From Enterobacter hormaechei subsp. xiangfangensis (GTDB taxonomy: Bacteria; Pseudomonadota; Gammaproteobacteria; Enterobacterales; Enterobacteriaceae), in assembly GCF_001729785.1 (NCBI RefSeq), contig NZ_CP017183.1, positions 3,100,001-3,164,000 on the forward strand: a stretch of DNA of 64,000 bases, in the 5' to 3' direction. Numbering within the stretch: the first letter of the stretch is position 1; each line of letters begins with the position of its first letter. The notes under the pieces are model-generated. The model worked only from the letters and a program-made list of their open reading frames with translations, had not been told where the DNA came from and searched no databases. The position numbers were made by a program, and so were the translations under genes. Below, in pieces: positions 29,074-38,509 of the stretch.

Positions 29074-30123
29074 TTTTTCGCTCACCAGGAAGCTATTGAA
29101 CTGCGGCGAACTCCAGGTTTTAAATCCGTCAGCCTCTTTGGTGATCATATAGACGGCCAGCCCTTCCTGACGCACCACCTCTTTGGCCTTCTCCGTGCCG
29201 AGCACCATCAATCCGGTATCCCAGGCATCCGCTTCCAGCGCGGTTGGGGCTATCACCGTCACGGACACCAGGTTATGGGTAATCGGGCGTCCGGTTTGCG
29301 GATCAATCACGTGCGAGATACGTTTGCCATCCAGCTCGTAATAGTTGCGGTAGCTTCCGGAGGTGCTTATACCGTGCCCGTTGATGTCGACAATCGCCTG
29401 CACCGCGTTCTGCTGATCGGTTGGTTTTTGGATGGCCACTCGCCACGGCCTGCCGCTGGCGTTCATGCCCCGGCTGACGAGCGCGCCCCCGACGGAAACC
29501 AGATAACGCGGAATGCCTTCCTGCGCCATCAGGGCCGCGAGATGATCCGCAGCATACCCCTCGCCTACCGTGGAGAGATCGACAAACAGGTCGGGAATAT
29601 CTTTTTGCAGGTATTGCTGACCGTACTGGGAGATCACCGCCAGATGCTGTAACCCTGTACGGGCGCGGGCGTCGTCGATGGCGGCTTGATCGGGTGTAGT
29701 CACCGGCTGCTTGTTGGGGCCAAATCCCCACAGGTTCACCAGCGGCCCCACGGTCACATCCATTGCGCCGTTGGTTTTGTAGCCCACGCGCATCGATTCC
29801 GTGACGATATCGGCCATCGCTTCGCTCACCGGCCACAGCGAGGTGCTGCTGGAGCGATTGAAACGCATCAGCGCTGAGTCATTTTTATAGGTAGAGAGTA
29901 GCTGATCGTCGGCATCCAGCTGCGCCTGAATTTTACCGCGTAATTCTTCAGCGCAGGATTTATCAATATCCATCACGCTGACGCGCCAGAAGGTCCCCAT
30001 GGTTTTCCCTTCCAGCACCGTCGCGGCGGGTACGTCGATTTTTGCGGGCTGTGTGGAAGAGTCACACGCGGTCAGGAGTAAAAAAGTCGCCAGAACGCTG
30101 GCGCGTAAAAAAGTCATATCCAT
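29068..30123 (-). CDS. apbE: ApbE, FAD:protein FMN transferase lipoprotein
   Basis: A periplasmic lipoprotein that attaches FMN covalently to threonine in flavoproteins such as RnfG and NqrC. The lipobox LLLTAC places the lipidated Cys at residue 20. Conserved family segments are GKTMGTFWRV, GAMDVTVGPLVNLWGFGP, DLSTVGEGYAADHL and ISHVIDPQTGRPI, followed by ALEADAWDTGLMVLG with the metal-binding acidic residues. The length is 351 residues. It sits between ompC and ada; in E. coli it has the same neighbours. Confidence 0.95.
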   Translation of the reverse strand: MDMTFLRASVLATFLLLTACDSSTQPAKIDVPAATVLEGKTMGTFWRVSVMDIDKSCAEELRGKIQAQLDADDQLLSTYKNDSALMRFNRSSSTSLWPVSEAMADIVTESMRVGYKTNGAMDVTVGPLVNLWGFGPNKQPVTTPDQAAIDDARARTGLQHLAVISQYGQQYLQKDIPDLFVDLSTVGEGYAADHLAALMAQEGIPRYLVSVGGALVSRGMNASGRPWRVAIQKPTDQQNAVQAIVDINGHGISTSGSYRNYYELDGKRISHVIDPQTGRPITHNLVSVTVIAPTALEADAWDTGLMVLGTEKAKEVVRQEGLAVYMITKEADGFKTWSSPQFNSFLVSEKN

Positions 30124-30194
30124 TGGTTATTATCCTCATGCCAGGGCGGCAAGAGTACACTAAAACAGCGTATTTGTAAGACCCTAAAAAAGCA

Positions 30195-30220
30195 TGAAAA
30201 AAGGGGCCTGTTGGCCCCTT
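30195..30220 (-). terminator. Intrinsic terminator after ompC
   Basis: On the minus strand AAGGGGCC/GGCCCCTT (30201-30220) with a 4-nt loop is followed by a run of T residues, 18 bp beyond the ompC stop. Confidence 0.88.
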
Positions 30221-30237
30221 TGTCGCTGTATGAGCAA

Positions 30238-31332
30238 TTAGAACTGGTAAACCAGACCCAGCGCGACGATATCGTCAGTACCGATACCTGCTGCGCGAGT
30301 GAAGTCGTTCTCATCAACCAGGTTGATTTTGTAATCAACGTAGGTGGACATGTTTTTGTTGAAGTAGTAAGTCGCGCCAACATCAACATATTTCAGCAGA
30401 TCCTGGTCGCCGTAGCCGTTTTCCAGGTCCTTACCTTTAGATTGCAGGTACGCCACGGATGGACGCAGACCGAAGTCAAACTGATACTGCGCAACCACTT
30501 CGAAGTTCTGCGCTTTGTTAGCCCAGCCCAGGTCGCCCGCACGGGTCGCGTTGTAAGTCTGAGTATACTGTGCAGCCAGGTAGATGTTGTTCGCGTCGTA
30601 TTTCAGACCACCGGTGTAGGTCTCTGCGCGATCGCCTTCACCGTAGTAGCGCGCAGCGTTCTGGTCAGCAGTACGTTTAGAACTGGTGACTGCCGTACCG
30701 ATAGCGAAGCCTTCGCCCAGATCATAGGTCAGAGAGCCGCCGTAGCCATCACCGTTCTGACGCAGTGCCTCACGACCGTTGTTGGTCTGGCCTTCGCCGC
30801 TTGCGCTGCCGTTTTTACCCTGGTACTGCAACGCGAAGTTCAGACCATCAACCAGACCGAAGAAGTCCTGGTTACGGTAGGTCGCGAAGCCGTTACCACG
30901 CTGCTGCATGAAGTTGTCAGAACCGTAGGTATCGCCGCCGAATTCCGGCAGAACGTCGGTCCAGGAAGTTACATCGTAAACAACGCCGTAGTTACGACCA
31001 TAGTCGAATGAACCCGCATCAGCGAATTTAAGACCTGCGAACGCCACACGCGTCCATGAGTTGTTTTCGTTCTCACCAGAGTTACCCTGGATCTGGTATT
31101 CCCACTGGCCGTAACCGGTCAGCTGGTCGTTAACCTGAGTTTCGCCTTTGAAGCCTAGACGCATGTAGGTCTGGTCGCCGTCTGCACTGTCGTCATCAGA
31201 GAAATAGTGCAGGCCATCCACTTTACCGTACAGATCTAATTTGTTGCCGTCTTTGTTATAAATTTCAGCCGCATTTGCTGCGCCTGCCACCAGCAGAGCT
31301 GGTACCAGGAGGGACAGTACTTTAACTTTCAT
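30238..31332 (-). CDS. ompC: OmpC, outer-membrane general porin
   Basis: A trimeric 16-strand beta-barrel porin for small hydrophilic solutes and many antibiotics. A 21-residue signal peptide ends AGAANA, then [19 protein letters not shown] begins the mature chain. The constriction-loop region includes [21 protein letters not shown], and the C-terminus is Tyr-Gln-Phe with the terminal Phe needed for BAM assembly. The length is 364 residues. The frame is intact with no premature stop. Its upstream DNA carries OmpR-type sites and the divergent micF gene. Confidence 0.96.
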   Translation of the reverse strand: MKVKVLSLLVPALLVAGAANAAEIYNKDGNKLDLYGKVDGLHYFSDDDSADGDQTYMRLGFKGETQVNDQLTGYGQWEYQIQGNSGENENNSWTRVAFAGLKFADAGSFDYGRNYGVVYDVTSWTDVLPEFGGDTYGSDNFMQQRGNGFATYRNQDFFGLVDGLNFALQYQGKNGSASGEGQTNNGREALRQNGDGYGGSLTYDLGEGFAIGTAVTSSKRTADQNAARYYGEGDRAETYTGGLKYDANNIYLAAQYTQTYNATRAGDLGWANKAQNFEVVAQYQFDFGLRPSVAYLQSKGKDLENGYGDQDLLKYVDVGATYYFNKNMSTYVDYKINLVDENDFTRAAGIGTDDIVALGLVYQF

Positions 31333-31444
31333 TTTATTAACCCTCTGTTATATGCCTTATTATTTACCACTGCTTACTGGTCAACCCTCTTAACCAGTCG
31401 GCAAGTTCATTCTCCTCAAAAATGCAGAATAATCCAACAGGAAT

Positions 31445-31506
31445 ATGATACGAAAACTTTGAAGATGTTTCACTTTACCATCAAGATGTTTCAATTTGTA
31501 AATTTG
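31445..31506 (-). promoter_or_regulatory. ompC promoter with OmpR-type repeats
   Basis: On the minus strand the motif GAAACATC appears twice (31492-31485 and 31471-31464), 21 bp apart, preceded by ttacaaatt. A TATCAT -10 follows at 31450-31445. The layout matches the E. coli ompC OmpR sites C1-C3 and promoter. A 5' UTR of roughly 105 bases then leads to the start codon. Confidence 0.75.
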
Positions 31507-31657
31507 GAGGAACTTTTACAGAGCATTAATAGTTTAAAAATATAGCACGGATAATCAAAACAAAAATATATCGCATTAAATTCAGCAAATTGCCGTAAAA
31601 AACAGTACAGCACTGAATGACAAAAAAATTCCCTTCAACACCACTAAAATAACCCTC

Positions 31658-31751
31658 GCTATCATCATTAACTTTATTTATTACCGTCATTCAGTTCTGA
31701 ATGTCTGTTTATCCCTAATTGAACCGGATGCTTCGCATTCGGTTTTTTTTT
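31658..31751 (+). ncRNA. micF: MicF small regulatory RNA
   Basis: An antisense RNA that with Hfq blocks ompF translation. The 5' end GCTATCATCATTAACTTTAT and the following CCGTCATTCAGTTCTGAATG are nearly the same as in E. coli MicF, and the 5' part is the ompF-pairing seed. The 3' end is the terminator CCGGATGC-TTC-GCATTCGG followed by nine or more T residues. TAAAAT at 31645-31650 is a fitting -10. It is divergent from ompC, as in E. coli. Confidence 0.92.
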
Positions 31752-32076
31752 TACCTTTCTTTACGTCAACCTACATTTAATGTGCTACCGCTTGGTAATG
31801 ATAACGACTATTAACTAAATCCCGAATACGGCTTGCACTTAATTGTTTTTATGCTATCGAAATTAATTTCTTGTTTATTCGTGCTATTTTTCTGCCGGTG
31901 CGATGGCGTATTTATACATTTCACGGGGTTTTGTACACCTTTCACCCGGGGACGTTGAAGCCGGTTACCCGGATAAAAAGTCAAGGTTATACCGATAACG
32001 ACGCTGGAAATTCAGTTATTACCCTTTATACTGCCCTATCCCATTACCGCGCGGCCATTACGGGTTAAACACATCG
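31752..32076. other. rcsD upstream region, no gene seen
   Basis: An A+T-rich 325-bp interval between micF and rcsD. A TATACT at 32027-32032 could be a -10 for rcsD, but its -35 (CTGGAA) is weak. The short frames here start without ribosome-binding sites and look accidental. Confidence 0.4.
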
Positions 32077-34749
32077 ATGAGTCAGACTGAAACTACCGCC
32101 CCGAGCAAATTCTCCCTTCTACCGGGCAGCATCACCCGTTTCTTTCTTCTGTTGATCGTTGTGCTGTTAGTCACAATGGGAGTGATGATCCAGAGCGCCG
32201 TTAACACCTGGCTTAAAGATAAAAGCTATCAAATCGTCGATATCACCCATGCGGTGCATAAACGCATTGATACGTGGCGCTATGCGACCTGGCAAATCTA
32301 CGACAATATCGCTGCCGCGCCTGCCACCTCGTCAGGCGAAGGGTTGCAGGAAACGCGCCTTAAGCAGGATGTGTATTACCTTGAAAAACCGCAGCGCAAG
32401 ACGGAAGCCCTGATTTTCGGCTCGCACGACAGCGCAACGCTTGAGATGACGCAGCGGATCTCCTCCTATCTGGACACCCTGTGGGGCGCCGAGACCGTAC
32501 CGTGGTCAATGTATTACCTGAACGGTCAGGACAACAGCATGATCCTGATCTCAACCCTGCCGCTTAAGGATCTCTCGTCGGGCTTTAAAGAGACCACCGT
32601 TGGCAGTATTGTCGATTCCCGTCGGGCAGAAATGCTGCAACAGGCCAACGCGCTGGACGAGCGCGAAAGTTTCTCGTCATTACGCCGTCTTGCCTGGCAG
32701 AATGGTCACTACTTTACGCTGCGAACCACCTTTAACCAGCCGGGCCATCTGGCGACCGTGGTTGCCTTCGACCTGCCGATTAACGATCTCATCCCACCGG
32801 ATATGCCGCTGGACAGCTTCCGTCTGGAGCCAGACAATAGCACCCAAAATATGCGCTCGCCGTCGGATAAAGAAGGCGCGGACAGCGTAGCGATCTCATT
32901 TAATGGCTCAAAGATTGAGATTGCCTCATCGCTCAACTCAACCGGTATGCGTCTGGTGTGGCAGGTGCCTTTTGGCACCCTGATGCTTGATACTCTGCAA
33001 AACATTCTGCTGCCGCTGCTGCTGAATATCGGCCTGCTGGCGCTGGCGCTGTTTGGTTACAGCACCTTCCGTTTCCAGTCGGGCCGCCAGAGCGACTCGA
33101 CGTCGGTATCAGCCGGGACCAGCAACGAGCTGCGCATTCTTCGTGCCCTGAATGAAGAGATTATTTCCGTGCTGCCGCTTGGGGTGCTCGTTCACGATCA
33201 GGAGGCAAACCGCACGGTAATGAGCAATAAAATTGCCGATCACCTTCTGCCGCATCTTAACCTGCAAAATATTACGGCCATGGCGGACCAGCATCAGGGT
33301 GTCATCCAGGCCACCATTAATAATGAACTGTATGAGATCCGTCAGTTCCGCAGTCAGGTCGCGTCGCGCACGCAAATCTTCATCATTCGCGATCAGGATC
33401 GCGAAGTGCTGGTGAATAAAAAGCTCAAGCAGGCGCAAAGACTGTACGAGAAAAACCAGCATGGCCGCGCCGCGTTTATGCAAAATATTGGCGATGCCTT
33501 TAAACAGCCGTTGAAGTCACTCGCCACGCAGATTGCTGATCTGAGCACGCCAGAAAGCCGACAGCTAAGCAGCCAGGCCGATTCACTGGTTCGTCTGGTG
33601 GACGAAATCCAGCTTGCGAACATGCTGGAGAATGACATCTGGAAGGGCACCCCTACGCTCTTCTCCATCCAGGACCTGATTGATGAGGTGGTGCCGGAAG
33701 TCCTGCCGGTGATCAAGCGCAAGGGACTCCAGCTGCTGATCAACAACCATTTACCGGCCAACGACGAACGTCATGGCGATCGCGATGCCCTGCGTCGCAT
33801 CCTGATGATGTTGATTCAGTATGCCGTCACCACGACGCAGATCGGCAAGATCACCCTTGAAGTCAGCACCGATGAGTCCACCGACGATCGTCTGACGTTC
33901 CGCATCCTGGATACGGGCGAAGGCGTGACCGTGAGCGAAATTGATAACCTGCACTTCCCGTTCCTGAACGATACCCAGCGCGACCACTACGGTAAGGCGA
34001 ATGCCCTCACCTTCTGGCTTTGCGATCAGCTGGCGCGTAAGCTGGGCGGTCATCTGAACATTAAGGCGCGCGAATCCCTCGGCACCCGCTACTCTTTACA
34101 CGTTAAAATGGCGGCGAATCCACAGGAAGAGGATGAAGAGCGTCTGCTGGACGATGTGGTGGTGATGGTGGATGTGACCTCCAGTGAGATCCGAAATATC
34201 GTCGTACGTCAGCTGGAAAACTGGGGTGCGTCCTGCATTACCCCGGACGAAAGGCTCGCGAGTCAAGAATTTGATCTATTTTTAACTGATAATCCGTCTA
34301 ATCTTACTGCCTCAGGCTTGCTTTTAAGCGATGATGAGCCAGGCGTGCGGAAAATCGGCCCTGGGCAGCTGCGCGTCAACTTTAATATGAGCAATGCAAT
34401 GCAGGAAGCTGTATTACAACTGATTGAAGAGAATCTGGCGCAGGAAGAGATCCTGGAGTCACCGTTAGGCGGCGATGAAAATGCCGAACTCCATGCCAGC
34501 GGATATTATTCGCTCTTCGTTGATACAGTACCAGATGATGTTAAGCGGTTGTATACTGAGTCCGCTGCGCAGGATTTTGCAGCGCTGGCACAGACAGCAC
34601 ACCGGCTTAAAGGGGTGTTTGCCATGCTTAATCTGGTTCCCGGCAAGCAGTTATGTGAAACGCTGGAACATCTAATTCGTGAGAAAGATGCCTCTGGCAT
34701 TGAAAAATACATCAGCGACATTGACGCTTACGTCAAGAGCTTGCTGTAG
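32077..34749 (+). CDS. rcsD: RcsD, phosphotransfer protein of the Rcs phosphorelay
   Basis: An inner-membrane intermediate that passes phosphate from RcsC to RcsB in envelope-stress signalling. Two membrane segments (about residues 20-40 and 305-325) enclose a periplasmic domain. A degenerate histidine-kinase-like region follows, including the ATPase-like DTGEGVTVSE, and then the ABL domain. The C-terminal HPt domain carries the phosphoacceptor His in AQTAHRLKGVF at about residue 842. The length of 890 residues equals E. coli RcsD. rcsB starts 16 bp after its stop. Confidence 0.96.
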   Translation: MSQTETTAPSKFSLLPGSITRFFLLLIVVLLVTMGVMIQSAVNTWLKDKSYQIVDITHAVHKRIDTWRYATWQIYDNIAAAPATSSGEGLQETRLKQDVYYLEKPQRKTEALIFGSHDSATLEMTQRISSYLDTLWGAETVPWSMYYLNGQDNSMILISTLPLKDLSSGFKETTVGSIVDSRRAEMLQQANALDERESFSSLRRLAWQNGHYFTLRTTFNQPGHLATVVAFDLPINDLIPPDMPLDSFRLEPDNSTQNMRSPSDKEGADSVAISFNGSKIEIASSLNSTGMRLVWQVPFGTLMLDTLQNILLPLLLNIGLLALALFGYSTFRFQSGRQSDSTSVSAGTSNELRILRALNEEIISVLPLGVLVHDQEANRTVMSNKIADHLLPHLNLQNITAMADQHQGVIQATINNELYEIRQFRSQVASRTQIFIIRDQDREVLVNKKLKQAQRLYEKNQHGRAAFMQNIGDAFKQPLKSLATQIADLSTPESRQLSSQADSLVRLVDEIQLANMLENDIWKGTPTLFSIQDLIDEVVPEVLPVIKRKGLQLLINNHLPANDERHGDRDALRRILMMLIQYAVTTTQIGKITLEVSTDESTDDRLTFRILDTGEGVTVSEIDNLHFPFLNDTQRDHYGKANALTFWLCDQLARKLGGHLNIKARESLGTRYSLHVKMAANPQEEDEERLLDDVVVMVDVTSSEIRNIVVRQLENWGASCITPDERLASQEFDLFLTDNPSNLTASGLLLSDDEPGVRKIGPGQLRVNFNMSNAMQEAVLQLIEENLAQEEILESPLGGDENAELHASGYYSLFVDTVPDDVKRLYTESAAQDFAALAQTAHRLKGVFAMLNLVPGKQLCETLEHLIREKDASGIEKYISDIDAYVKSLL

Positions 34750-34765
34750 CAAGGTAGCCTTATAC

Positions 34766-35416
34766 ATGAACAATATGAACGTAATTATTGCCGATGACCA
34801 TCCGATTGTACTGTTCGGTATTCGCAAATCACTTGAACAGATCGAGTGGGTGAATGTAGTCGGTGAATTTGAAGATTCCACAGCCCTCATTAACAACCTG
34901 CCTAAACTTGATGCGCACGTGCTCATTACCGATCTCTCCATGCCTGGAGATAAATACGGTGATGGGATCACGCTCATCAAATACATTAAACGCCACTTCC
35001 CGGACATTTCGATCATTGTTCTGACCATGAACAATAACCCGGCGATCCTGAGCGCCGTTCTGGATCTCGATATTGAAGGGATTGTGCTGAAACAAGGCGC
35101 ACCTACCGATCTTCCAAAAGCGCTGGCGGCGCTACAGAAAGGGAAGAAATTCACTCCTGAGAGCGTCTCACGCCTGCTTGAAAAAATCAGCGCGGGTGGT
35201 TATGGCGACAAGCGTCTCTCGCCTAAAGAGAGTGAAGTTCTGCGTCTGTTCGCTGAAGGTTTCCTGGTCACTGAAATCGCCAAGAAGCTGAACCGCAGTA
35301 TTAAAACCATCAGTAGCCAGAAAAAATCCGCGATGATGAAGCTGGGTGTGGATAACGATATCGCCCTGCTGAACTATCTCTCTTCCGTGACGCTGAGCGC
35401 AACGGACAAAGACTGA
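34766..35416 (+). CDS. rcsB: RcsB, response regulator of the Rcs system
   Basis: A DNA-binding regulator of capsule, motility and envelope-stress genes. The receiver domain has acidic Asp10 and Asp11 and the phosphoacceptor Asp56 (ITDLSMPG). The LuxR-type helix-turn-helix near the C-terminus reads LRLFAEGFLVTEIAKKLNRS followed by IKTISSQKKSAM. The length of 216 residues matches E. coli and the sequence is almost the same. ATG 34766 is chosen; the longer in-frame opening lies inside rcsD. It is cotranscribed with rcsD and probably also has an internal promoter there. Confidence 0.97.
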   Translation: MNNMNVIIADDHPIVLFGIRKSLEQIEWVNVVGEFEDSTALINNLPKLDAHVLITDLSMPGDKYGDGITLIKYIKRHFPDISIIVLTMNNNPAILSAVLDLDIEGIVLKQGAPTDLPKALAALQKGKKFTPESVSRLLEKISAGGYGDKRLSPKESEVLRLFAEGFLVTEIAKKLNRSIKTISSQKKSAMMKLGVDNDIALLNYLSSVTLSATDKD

Positions 35417-35429
35417 TCTTCGCTGTCTA

Positions 35430-35500
35430 TGCCGGGTGGCGCTCGCGCTTACCCGGCCTACAAACCCCGCAGGCCCGCGCAAGCGCAGCGCCGCCGGGCA
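35430..35500. repeat. BIME-type pair of inverted REP elements between rcsB and rcsC
   Basis: GCCGGGT...ACCCGGC (35431-35457) with the core ggcgctcgcgctt is a standard REP unit. The segment 35473-35500 (gcccgcgcaagcgcagcgccgccgggca) is a second unit in the opposite orientation. The pair sits between convergent genes, the usual location. Confidence 0.85.
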
Positions 35501-35503
35501 CAT

Positions 35504-35529
35504 AAAAAAGGCCCTTTCGGGCCTTTTTT
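35504..35529. terminator. Bidirectional terminator between rcsB and rcsC
   Basis: AAAAAAGGCCC/GGGCCTTTTTT pairs over 11 bp with a TTTC loop, giving T-runs in both directions. It overlaps the rcsC stop by two bases. Confidence 0.9.
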
Positions 35530-38374
35530 ATTGTCTCGCTTTTCGTACCCGCTCCGCATAGACGGATAGCGTCTGCTTCAGTACATCCAGCGTGACCGGC
35601 TTCGACAGGCAGCTGTCCATTCCCGACTCCAGACAGCGCTGCTTCTCCTCCGCCAGCGCGTTGGCTGTCACCCCCACCACCGGCAGCGTCAGCCCCAGCT
35701 GTCGGATACGCTGCGTCAGACGGTAGCCGTCCATGTTAGGCATGTTCACATCGCTGAGCACAATATCAATATGGTTCTTACTTAAGACATTCAGGGCATC
35801 CACGCCATCATTGGCCGTTTTACACTGATAGCCCAGAGAGCCAAGCTGGTCTGCGAGCAGACGACGGTTAATCGGATGATCGTCGACGACCAGAATCATC
35901 ATATCGTCATTCACCGACGCCAGCTCATCAGGGGAAGCCAGCACGGTGGCGCCGTCGCTGTCTTCAAGCTGCACGCTGTAAATGCGCGCCAGCAAGCCCA
36001 GCAGCTCGTGCGGTGTCGCCACGCTGTGCACCCATACTCCAGGCGAACGCTCAAGCGGAATACCGATATGACGGCGGCAGAACATCACCACGCCGCGCCC
36101 CGCCCACGCCTGTTCCGGCTCAACGTCGGTGATCAGCATGTCATCCGCGCCCGGCGTCTGGCCTTCGTAGCGCGAAACCCGCACGCCGCTGCTGGTCAGC
36201 ATTGAGGTCAGGAAATCATGTAAGGAGGCGTTGTGCACCGCCAGCCAGCAGTGCTTATCGCTCAGGCCGTCGACCGTGGTTTTCGCCGGATAATGCGCCG
36301 AATAGAGCGGAATACGAATGGTGAACTGGCTGCCCATACCCGGCTCAGTATCGACAGAGATATCCCCGTCCATCATGCTGATAAGCTTCTCGCAAATAGC
36401 CAGACCAAGCCCGGTCCCCTGGAAATTACGCTGGACGCCGGTTCCTACCTGGAAGAACGGATCGAACAGGCGAACAACTTCTTTCGCCGGAATCCCCACC
36501 CCCGTGTCGCGCACGCGAATGGTCAGGTACTCCCCTGCCCGACAGACGTGCAGCACAATACAGCCGATATCGGTGAATTTGATGGCGTTGCTCAGCAGGT
36601 TTGAGATGACCTGTTGCAGACGCATCGGATCGCCATGCAGCGTCAGGGGCACATCCGGCTCGATAAAGCAGTACAGCCCAAGCTGTTTACGCACCACCAG
36701 CGGCAGATAGTTAGCGCAGATATGGTTCATCACCTCGCGCGGGGAGAACTCGCGCGGCTCTATTTTCAACTGCTCGGATTCAATTTTAGAGAAGTCGAGA
36801 ATATCGCTGATGATTTTCAGCAGCAGGCTGGACGAGTTGTTCATGGCCGTCACCAGCCGGTCGACCCCTTTCGGCAGCTCTTTGGTCTGGAGCAGATCGA
36901 GGTTACCGATAATACCGTACAGCGGCGTACGCAGCTCATGACTGACGGTCGCGAGGAACATCGATTTCGACTGACTGGCCTGCTCCGCCGCCTGCGCCAT
37001 ATCCTGCAACGACTCTTCCATTTTCACGCGCGCAGAGACGTCCACCAGCACGCAAATCGCCACGTTTTCATTACGGTAGCGCGAATGGACAAAGCTGATT
37101 TGCAGGTTGGTGTGGGTGCTGGTCAGCACATCCACAAAGTTAACCTGTTGCCCACAGATGATCTGCGTTAACCGCTGGCGGTCTTCATGCGTTAGCATGT
37201 TCAGGTAGTTATGGGCAAGCTCGTTACTGAGGATATTTGTCCCGTCCTGAGTACGCAGGATGCAGATCCCCACCGGTGCCGAGGCGACAATTTTACGGTT
37301 AAACTGCTCGTGCTCCTCCAGACGCTGAGCATCCGCCTCCGCCGGAATAAAGATCCGCCGCTCATACATTCTCGCCAGCATAAACAGCGCGACACCTACC
37401 GCGATGTTCAACAAAATGGCGTTAAGGATCAGGATGCGAATGCGCTCCAGCACCTTATTCACCGGCAGCGAGTAGACAATGCTCAGCGACGATGGCGGTA
37501 AACTTTTCTTGAGCACCAGCTCGCGGAACCCGGAGGTATAGCCAAACCATGACCGCTCCTGCATCCAGCTGGGTTCCACCTTCAGGCGGTTTTCAGGCCC
37601 GGTAAGGGAGATGAGCGGATGGCCGTTTTCATCCAGAATGGTCACGCCCATCGGCAGACTGCCCGGCGTGAAGAAGTTTTCCATGCGGATGGTTTGTTCA
37701 ATCCCCAGCAGCGCTTGCAGGCGGTTTCCGAGGTAAACCGGAGTCAGGGCATAGAAATAGCCGACCCCCATGCGCGGCCCCTGGCTTATCCAGAAGATGT
37801 TGTTCCCGCGCTCTTCCTGAGGCGCATTGCGATATTTCACTATGCGCTCATGCAGACTTTTCAGCGCGTCTTCACGTTCGACGGGCATATCCCGCAGGCC
37901 GAAATCTGCCATGCAGAGATTTTCGTTGCTAATCAGATAGACGCGGTTCAGATCGTAAGCGGCCGAGAAGTTATCGCGCCAGTAGCGCATAAACCATGAC
38001 AGGGACTCCAGTGAACCACGCCAGGCTTTGCCCATGGCGGAACAATCGGAATCCGGGAAGAGCGGTTCGAAATCAGGCACTTCGGTTTTTTCATCCCGAC
38101 CGCGGATGGCAAGAATGCCGTTCTCCGCCGTCAGTCGATTCTCAGCAATATACTTAAGCTCTTTCATCACGTCAGACGTACGCTGGATATAGCGCTGAGC
38201 CTGATCCGAGCTCAAATTAAACTCCTGGCGGATCTCCGCTTCTTTCTGGTGTAACGCGTTAACGATGTAAAACACCGAGAGCAGTGCCACCAGCAACCAT
38301 AGCAGTAGCGCAAGCGCCCGAAACAGATAGCGGGAGACTTTTAACGTGGTACGAAAGGAGACGAGGTATTTCAA
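35528..38374 (-). CDS. rcsC: RcsC, hybrid sensor kinase of the Rcs phosphorelay
   Basis: An inner-membrane hybrid kinase and phosphatase acting through RcsD on RcsB. The order is membrane helix (about residues 20-40), periplasmic domain, second helix (about 315-335), PAS-like region and kinase core. The core has the H-box FLATVSHELRTPL, an N-box with LLSNAIKFTD, and the G-boxes DTGVGIPAKE and GTGLGLAIC. An ABL-type domain precedes the C-terminal receiver with LSDVNMPNMDGY (phosphoacceptor Asp near residue 874). The length is 948 residues. It is convergent with rcsDB, and gyrA lies directly upstream. Confidence 0.96.
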   Translation of the reverse strand: MKYLVSFRTTLKVSRYLFRALALLLWLLVALLSVFYIVNALHQKEAEIRQEFNLSSDQAQRYIQRTSDVMKELKYIAENRLTAENGILAIRGRDEKTEVPDFEPLFPDSDCSAMGKAWRGSLESLSWFMRYWRDNFSAAYDLNRVYLISNENLCMADFGLRDMPVEREDALKSLHERIVKYRNAPQEERGNNIFWISQGPRMGVGYFYALTPVYLGNRLQALLGIEQTIRMENFFTPGSLPMGVTILDENGHPLISLTGPENRLKVEPSWMQERSWFGYTSGFRELVLKKSLPPSSLSIVYSLPVNKVLERIRILILNAILLNIAVGVALFMLARMYERRIFIPAEADAQRLEEHEQFNRKIVASAPVGICILRTQDGTNILSNELAHNYLNMLTHEDRQRLTQIICGQQVNFVDVLTSTHTNLQISFVHSRYRNENVAICVLVDVSARVKMEESLQDMAQAAEQASQSKSMFLATVSHELRTPLYGIIGNLDLLQTKELPKGVDRLVTAMNNSSSLLLKIISDILDFSKIESEQLKIEPREFSPREVMNHICANYLPLVVRKQLGLYCFIEPDVPLTLHGDPMRLQQVISNLLSNAIKFTDIGCIVLHVCRAGEYLTIRVRDTGVGIPAKEVVRLFDPFFQVGTGVQRNFQGTGLGLAICEKLISMMDGDISVDTEPGMGSQFTIRIPLYSAHYPAKTTVDGLSDKHCWLAVHNASLHDFLTSMLTSSGVRVSRYEGQTPGADDMLITDVEPEQAWAGRGVVMFCRRHIGIPLERSPGVWVHSVATPHELLGLLARIYSVQLEDSDGATVLASPDELASVNDDMMILVVDDHPINRRLLADQLGSLGYQCKTANDGVDALNVLSKNHIDIVLSDVNMPNMDGYRLTQRIRQLGLTLPVVGVTANALAEEKQRCLESGMDSCLSKPVTLDVLKQTLSVYAERVRKARQ

Positions 38375-38466
38375 AGGGGCGAGGCTCCGCCGTCGGGGTC
38401 AAAAAGAATGTGGTTAAGGTAGCGGTAAACGCGGCTTGTCGCAACGTTCACTTGTCTGCTTGCGCA

Positions 38467-38494
38467 AAACAAAAGGGCCGGAAACCGGCCCTTT
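38467..38494 (-). terminator. Intrinsic terminator after gyrA
   Basis: A perfect 10-bp stem AAAGGGCCGG/CCGGCCCTTT with an AAA loop (38472-38494), followed on the minus strand by ttgttttgc, lies 15 bp past the gyrA stop. Confidence 0.88.
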
Positions 38495-38509
38495 ATGCGT
38501 CAGGAGACG

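Noticed and set aside
31871..32068. A 65-codon frame upstream of rcsD
   Set aside because: It has no ribosome-binding site and no resemblance to a known small protein, and lies in the probable rcsD leader.
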